Shown: positions 60,482 through 64,000 of the stretch, one piece after another
Numbering within the stretch: the first letter of the stretch is position 1
How the letters are laid out: the number at the start of each line of letters is the position of its first letter
Assembly (NCBI RefSeq): GCF_000017265.1
Contig: NC_011144.1
Span: 2,520,001 to 2,584,000 of the forward strand
Length of the DNA: 64,000 nt
Direction of reading: 5' to 3'
Source of the DNA: Phenylobacterium zucineum HLK1
Lineage (GTDB): Bacteria; Pseudomonadota; Alphaproteobacteria; Caulobacterales; Caulobacteraceae
The notes under the pieces: generated by a model
Seen by the model: only the letters and a program-made list of their open reading frames with translations
Told to the model about the DNA's origin: nothing
The model's database searches: none
Made by a program: the position numbers and the translations under genes

Positions 60482-61474
60482 ATGGAACGCAACACGCCGG
60501 CGCCCGCCGTATCGTCCCCCCAGCACCGGCGCGGCCTGTTCGCCGACAACGAGCCCTTCGCCTCGGGCTGGCTCGCCACCGGCGGCCCGCACGAGATCTT
60601 CTACGAGGAGTGCGGCAATCCGAACGGCAAGCCGTGTGTGATCCTGCACGGCGGCCCGGGCGGGGCGATCAACCCCACCATGCGGCGGTTCTTCGACCCG
60701 GCGAAATGGCGCATGGCGCTGTTCGACCAGCGCGGCTGCGGCCGCAGCCGGCCGAACGCCAGCCTGGAGGACAACACCACCTGGGCCCTGATCGAGGACA
60801 TCGAGCGGCTGCGCGAGCACCTGGGCGTCGAGAAGTGGTGCGTGTTCGGCGGCTCGTGGGGCTCCACCCTGGCGCTCGCCTACGCCATCAAGCACCCGGA
60901 ACGGGTCGAGAGCCTGGTGCTGCGCGGCATCTTCCTGCTGACCGAGCGCGAGCTGCGCTGGTTCTACCAGGACGGCGCCTCGATGCTGTTCCCCGACGCC
61001 TGGCAGCGGTTCTGCGCGCCGATCCCCGAGGCCGAACGCGGCGACATGATCGCCGCCTACCACAAGCGCCTCACCCACCCCGACCGCGGCGTGCAGGCCG
61101 AGGCCGCGGCCGCCTGGAGCCAGTGGGAGGGCGACACCATCTCGATCCGGGGCCCCGAGGCGCGGCCCTCCAAGTTCAACGAGATCGACTTCGCCATCGC
61201 CTTCGCGCGGATCGAGTGCCACTTCTTCGCCAACGGCGGATTCTTCCCCTCGAAGAACTGGATCCTCGAGAACCTCGACCGGATGCGCGGCATCCCCGGC
61301 TGGATCGTCCAGGGCCGCTTCGACGTGGTCACGCCCATGGAGAGCGCCTGGCGGCTGAAGCAGGGCTGGCCCGAGGCCCGCTTCGAGGTCGTGTGGGACG
61401 CCGGCCACGCCTCGACCGAGCCCGGGATCGTCGACGCCCTGGTCCGGGCCACCGACCAGGCGCTGAAGCTCTAG
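60482..61474 (+). CDS. pip: Prolyl aminopeptidase
   Basis: A 330-aa alpha/beta-hydrolase peptidase (family S33) that removes N-terminal proline. HGGPGGAINPTMRRFFDP, FDQRGCGRSRP and GGSWGSTLAL with nucleophile Ser125 are diagnostic, as is QGRFDVVTPMESAW with the catalytic Asp and the His in DAGHAS. Cytosolic. It is part of the plus-strand group with the epoxide hydrolase-like gene (10-bp gap) and a SnoaL-like gene (8-bp gap). Confidence 0.95.
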   Translation: MERNTPAPAVSSPQHRRGLFADNEPFASGWLATGGPHEIFYEECGNPNGKPCVILHGGPGGAINPTMRRFFDPAKWRMALFDQRGCGRSRPNASLEDNTTWALIEDIERLREHLGVEKWCVFGGSWGSTLALAYAIKHPERVESLVLRGIFLLTERELRWFYQDGASMLFPDAWQRFCAPIPEAERGDMIAAYHKRLTHPDRGVQAEAAAAWSQWEGDTISIRGPEARPSKFNEIDFAIAFARIECHFFANGGFFPSKNWILENLDRMRGIPGWIVQGRFDVVTPMESAWRLKQGWPEARFEVVWDAGHASTEPGIVDALVRATDQALKL

Positions 61475-61482
61475 GGACCCGC

Positions 61483-61866
61483 ATGAGCCGCGCCGAGATC
61501 GTCCGCGCCTATCTGAAGGCCATCGAGGACCGCGGCGACTCCCTTGGCTGCTTCGCCGAGGACGCAGTGCAGGAGGAGTTCCCCAACGCCCTGGTCCCCA
61601 CCGGCGCCCGGCGGACCCTGGCCGACCTGCGCGAGGCGGCCGAGCGCGGCCAGGGGGTGCTGCGGTCCGAGACCTACGAGGTGATCAACCTCCTGGAGAG
61701 CGGGAACGTGGTCGCCGCCGAGGTCCTGTGGCGCGGCGTGCTGGCCGTGCCGCTGCGCTCGCTGCAGCCGGGCGACGCCATGAAGGCGCGGTTCGCCGTG
61801 TTCTTCGAGTTCGAAGGCGACAAGATCCGTCGGCAGCGCAACTACGACTGTTTCGAGCCCTTCTGA
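61483..61866 (+). CDS. SnoaL-like (NTF2-fold) protein
   Basis: A 127-aa protein starting at ATG 61483, 8 bases after the pip stop. IVRAYLKAIEDRGDSLGCFAEDAVQEEFPN and KARFAVFFEFEGDKIRRQRNYDCF are the opening helix and final strand of the SnoaL-like fold. Function unknown; a small-molecule binding pocket is expected. A second SnoaL-like gene is at 48697. Confidence 0.83.
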   Translation: MSRAEIVRAYLKAIEDRGDSLGCFAEDAVQEEFPNALVPTGARRTLADLREAAERGQGVLRSETYEVINLLESGNVVAAEVLWRGVLAVPLRSLQPGDAMKARFAVFFEFEGDKIRRQRNYDCFEPF

Positions 61867-61977
61867 CGCCCGCCGCTCGGCGAACGCGCATACCGGACTT
61901 TCGGACTTTCCCGCTCCCCGTGAGGCCGCTACTTTCGCGCCCAAAGGCGAACACCGCCAAAGGGGAAACGATCCAGC

Positions 61978-63411
61978 ATGAGTGCGACCACGACCGCCGC
62001 GGGTGCGGACGGCCACATCACCGGCTTCGGCTCCAAGCCCTACCGAAGCTACGTCCTCAACGCGCTCCTGCTGATCTACATCCTGAACTTCGTGGACCGC
62101 GGCCTGCTGTCGGTGGTCGCGCCGCAGATGAAGCCCGAGCTGGGAATCTCGGACACCGCGTTCGGCCTGCTGACCGGCTTCGGCTTCGCCCTGCTCTACA
62201 CCTTCGTCGGCATCCCCCTCGCCCAGTTCGCCGAGACGCGGCACCGGGTGTGGATCATGACCGTCTGCGTGGCCCTGTGGTCGCTGATGACGGCGCTGTG
62301 CGGCCTGGCGGCGCCGATCACCATCGGCGGCATGGTCATCGGCGGCTTCTGGATCCTGCTGGCCTGCCGGGTCGGCGTCGGCATCGGCGAGGCGGGCTGC
62401 ACGCCGCCGGCCAACTCGCTGATCGCGGACTACTACCCGCCCCAGCGGCGCTCGACGGCCCTCGGCTACTACGCCATGGGCGTGACCCTGGGCGGGCTGC
62501 TCGCCAATCTCATCGGCGGCCCGATCACCGACGCCTTCGGCTGGCGCATGGCGTTCTTCGTGGTCGGCCTGCCGGGCCTGCTCGTCGCGGTGGTCTTCAA
62601 GATGACCGTCAAGGAGCCGCCGCGCGGCTACACCGACCCGCCCGGCACGGTGCGCAAGGCCCGGCCCAAGTTCGCCGACGGCATGCGCGAACTCGCCTCC
62701 AAGCCGTCGTTCTGGTGGATGACCGCGGGCGCGACCATCGCCTCCTTCTGCGGCTACGGCATCGCCTCGTTCCAGTCGCTGTTCATCAACCGCTCGTTCG
62801 ACCTCAGCGCGGGCCAGGCGGCGGTCTACATCAACGCGCCCGTGGCGCTGGCCGCCGCGATCGGCACCCTGGCCACCGGCTGGCTGGCCGAGCGTCTGGG
62901 CAAGCGCTCGCCCAACGCCATCGCCTGGCTGCCCGGCGTGGGCCTGACGCTCAGCGTGCCGTTCTACTTCGTGGCCTTCACGACCCAGAACCTGACGCTG
63001 TGCCTGATCGCCCTGATCATCGGCGGCGGCATCAAGTACGGCTACCTGGCGGCCCAGTACACCATCGGCCAGGGCGTGGTGACCGCCCAGGTCCGCGCCG
63101 TCGCCACGGCCGTGCTGCTGTTCGTGATCAACCTGCTGGGCTACGGCCTCGGCCCGCTGTTCATCGGGGCGCTCAGCGACATGCTGTTCCGGATGAAGGT
63201 GGCGAACCTCGGCGCCGCCGAGCTCACCCGCCAGGCCTGCGAAGGCGCCGCGCGGGCGGCCCTGCCCGCCGCCGAGCAGGCGGTCTGCGCCGTCGCCCAC
63301 CCCGAGAGCCTGCAGCACTCGATGCTGATCACCTCGGCGCTCTACGCCGTCGCGGGCCTGTGCTTCTTCATGACCATGCGCTGGCTGAAGCGGGACATGG
63401 TCGCCCGGTAG
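61978..63411 (+). CDS. MFS transporter, spinster-like
   Basis: A 477-aa, 12-helix permease with ILNFVDRGLLSVVAPQMKPEL, GVGIGEAGCTPPANSLIADYY and ALGYYAMGVTLGGLLANLIGG, the same spinster-like MFS pattern as the transporter at 37858-39162. AAGGGGAAA lies about 9 bases before the ATG. A periplasmic or cytosolic loop of about 45 residues near the C-terminus (including two Cys) is an insertion relative to that paralogue. Substrate unknown. Confidence 0.9.
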   Translation: MSATTTAAGADGHITGFGSKPYRSYVLNALLLIYILNFVDRGLLSVVAPQMKPELGISDTAFGLLTGFGFALLYTFVGIPLAQFAETRHRVWIMTVCVALWSLMTALCGLAAPITIGGMVIGGFWILLACRVGVGIGEAGCTPPANSLIADYYPPQRRSTALGYYAMGVTLGGLLANLIGGPITDAFGWRMAFFVVGLPGLLVAVVFKMTVKEPPRGYTDPPGTVRKARPKFADGMRELASKPSFWWMTAGATIASFCGYGIASFQSLFINRSFDLSAGQAAVYINAPVALAAAIGTLATGWLAERLGKRSPNAIAWLPGVGLTLSVPFYFVAFTTQNLTLCLIALIIGGGIKYGYLAAQYTIGQGVVTAQVRAVATAVLLFVINLLGYGLGPLFIGALSDMLFRMKVANLGAAELTRQACEGAARAALPAAEQAVCAVAHPESLQHSMLITSALYAVAGLCFFMTMRWLKRDMVAR

Positions 63412-63492
63412 GCGGCCCCTCCTCCGGCGGAGGAATAGAGGGCTCCGGGGCGAGGCCGCCTCGGGGCCCTTCCTGCATCCGGCCTGCGCCCG

Positions 63493-64000
63493 CTAGAGGA
63501 GGCCCGAGCCCTTGGTGACCTCGGCGTAGCGGTGGACCCGCGCCGACTGCACCAGGCCGAAGCCGATCATCACCGTCAGCATCACCGTGCCGCCGTAGGA
63601 CAGCAGCGGCATGGGCACGCCCACCACCGGCGCCAGGCCCATCACCATCGCCCCGTTGATCAGGACGTAGAGCGTGAAGGTGGCGGTCACGCCCGCGGAG
63701 GCCAGGCGGGCGAAATGCGAGTGGCTGACATAGGCGGTCCGCAGGGCCATGAAGATCACCGCGGCGTAGAGGATCAGCACCGATACGCAACCCACGAAGC
63801 CGAACTCCTCGGCCAGGGTCGCGAAGATGAAGTCGGTCTGCTTCTCGGGCAGGAAGTTGAGCTGGCTCTGCGAGCCCAGGCCGTAGCCCTTGCCCAGCAG
63901 ACCGCCCGAGCCCAGGGCGATCATCGACTGCAGGATGTGGTAGCCGGAGCCCGAGGGATCGCTCTCGGGGTCCAGGAAGGTCAGCACGCGCTGCCGCTGG
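63493..64000 (-). CDS. rodA: Rod shape-determining protein RodA (5' end beyond window)
   Basis: The C-terminal about 168 residues of a SEDS-family peptidoglycan polymerase. GSGYHILQSMIALGSGGLLGKGYGLGSQSQLNFLPEKQTDFIFATLAEEFGF-type blocks are unmistakable (seen here across about residues 13-65 of the visible part), followed by several transmembrane helices and VPMPLLSYGGTVMLT. RodA with PBP2 builds the lateral cell wall. The frame stays open to position 64000, so the N-terminal half is outside the window to the right. Confidence 0.94.
   Translation of the reverse strand, partial: QRQRVLTFLDPESDPSGSGYHILQSMIALGSGGLLGKGYGLGSQSQLNFLPEKQTDFIFATLAEEFGFVGCVSVLILYAAVIFMALRTAYVSHSHFARLASAGVTATFTLYVLINGAMVMGLAPVVGVPMPLLSYGGTVMLTVMIGFGLVQSARVHRYAEVTKGSGLL

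Overview
The window is a continuous, gene-dense stretch of a high-GC (roughly 70%) alphaproteobacterial chromosome. It most resembles Caulobacterales, probably Phenylobacterium or a close relative. The main reasons are a large TipN-like polarity protein, FecI/FecR/TonB-receptor signalling, GTP-type PEP carboxykinase, many GTG/TTG starts, and many ATGA/GTGA stop-start overlaps inside operons. This assignment is inference. I see no rRNA, tRNA, CRISPR array, prophage or intact insertion sequence.

Left part (1-16.7 kb): truncated queF; a short-chain dehydrogenase; a TorF-type porin with a strong terminator; a membrane nucleotide-sugar dehydratase (CapD/WbpM type); pckG with its own terminator; an ECF sigma / FecR / TonB-receptor cell-surface signalling set; a family 2 glycosyltransferase; a UDP-glucuronate 4-epimerase-like enzyme; an MgtC/SapB-like membrane protein whose start codon seems non-canonical; an exported M24 peptidase; and a PLP lyase/decarboxylase.

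16.7-24 kb: a minus-strand operon coupled by 4-base overlaps holds a GtrB/ArnC-like glycosyltransferase, a FAD (DAO-type) oxidoreductase, a small NAD(P) epimerase/reductase, a TIM-barrel isomerase, an EmrE/ArnE-like small membrane protein, a second glycosyltransferase, and a ManC fused to an N-acylglucosamine-epimerase-type isomerase. It reads as a pathway that loads a sugar on a polyprenyl carrier, remodels it and flips it. Just downstream lies a likely small RNA with the alphaproteobacterial UUUCCUCCCU core, its own promoter and a terminator.

24-31.5 kb: an MBL hydrolase - GST-fold protein - TetR operon is divergent from a haloalkane-dehalogenase-like enzyme plus DUF1330 protein. A formylglycine-generating enzyme plus Cys-type sulfatase operon is convergent to the latter. 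A TetR-like palindrome lies between the divergent operons, and a degenerate copy with the same spacing lies upstream of the sulfatase. The set looks like one regulon.

31.5-45 kb: DUF4112 protein, TipN-like protein, ogt and an Ada-AraC-AlkA fusion (alkylation repair), small proteins including a 59-aa one, an MFS transporter, and a four-gene light-sensing operon (heme oxygenase, bacteriophytochrome kinase, single-domain response regulator, hybrid histidine kinase).

45-64 kb: cysD-cysNC sulfate activation; an autoregulated SnoaL-tetR pair whose operator fills the promoter spacer; MFS transporters; an MFS / lactonase-like MBL / alcohol dehydrogenase / glyoxalase / carboxymuconolactone-decarboxylase operon; a class III aminotransferase - amidase - DUF423 operon; a Bcr/CflA efflux pump; an epoxide-hydrolase-like enzyme; a prolyl aminopeptidase; a SnoaL-like protein; a further MFS transporter; and the 3' part of rodA at the right edge.
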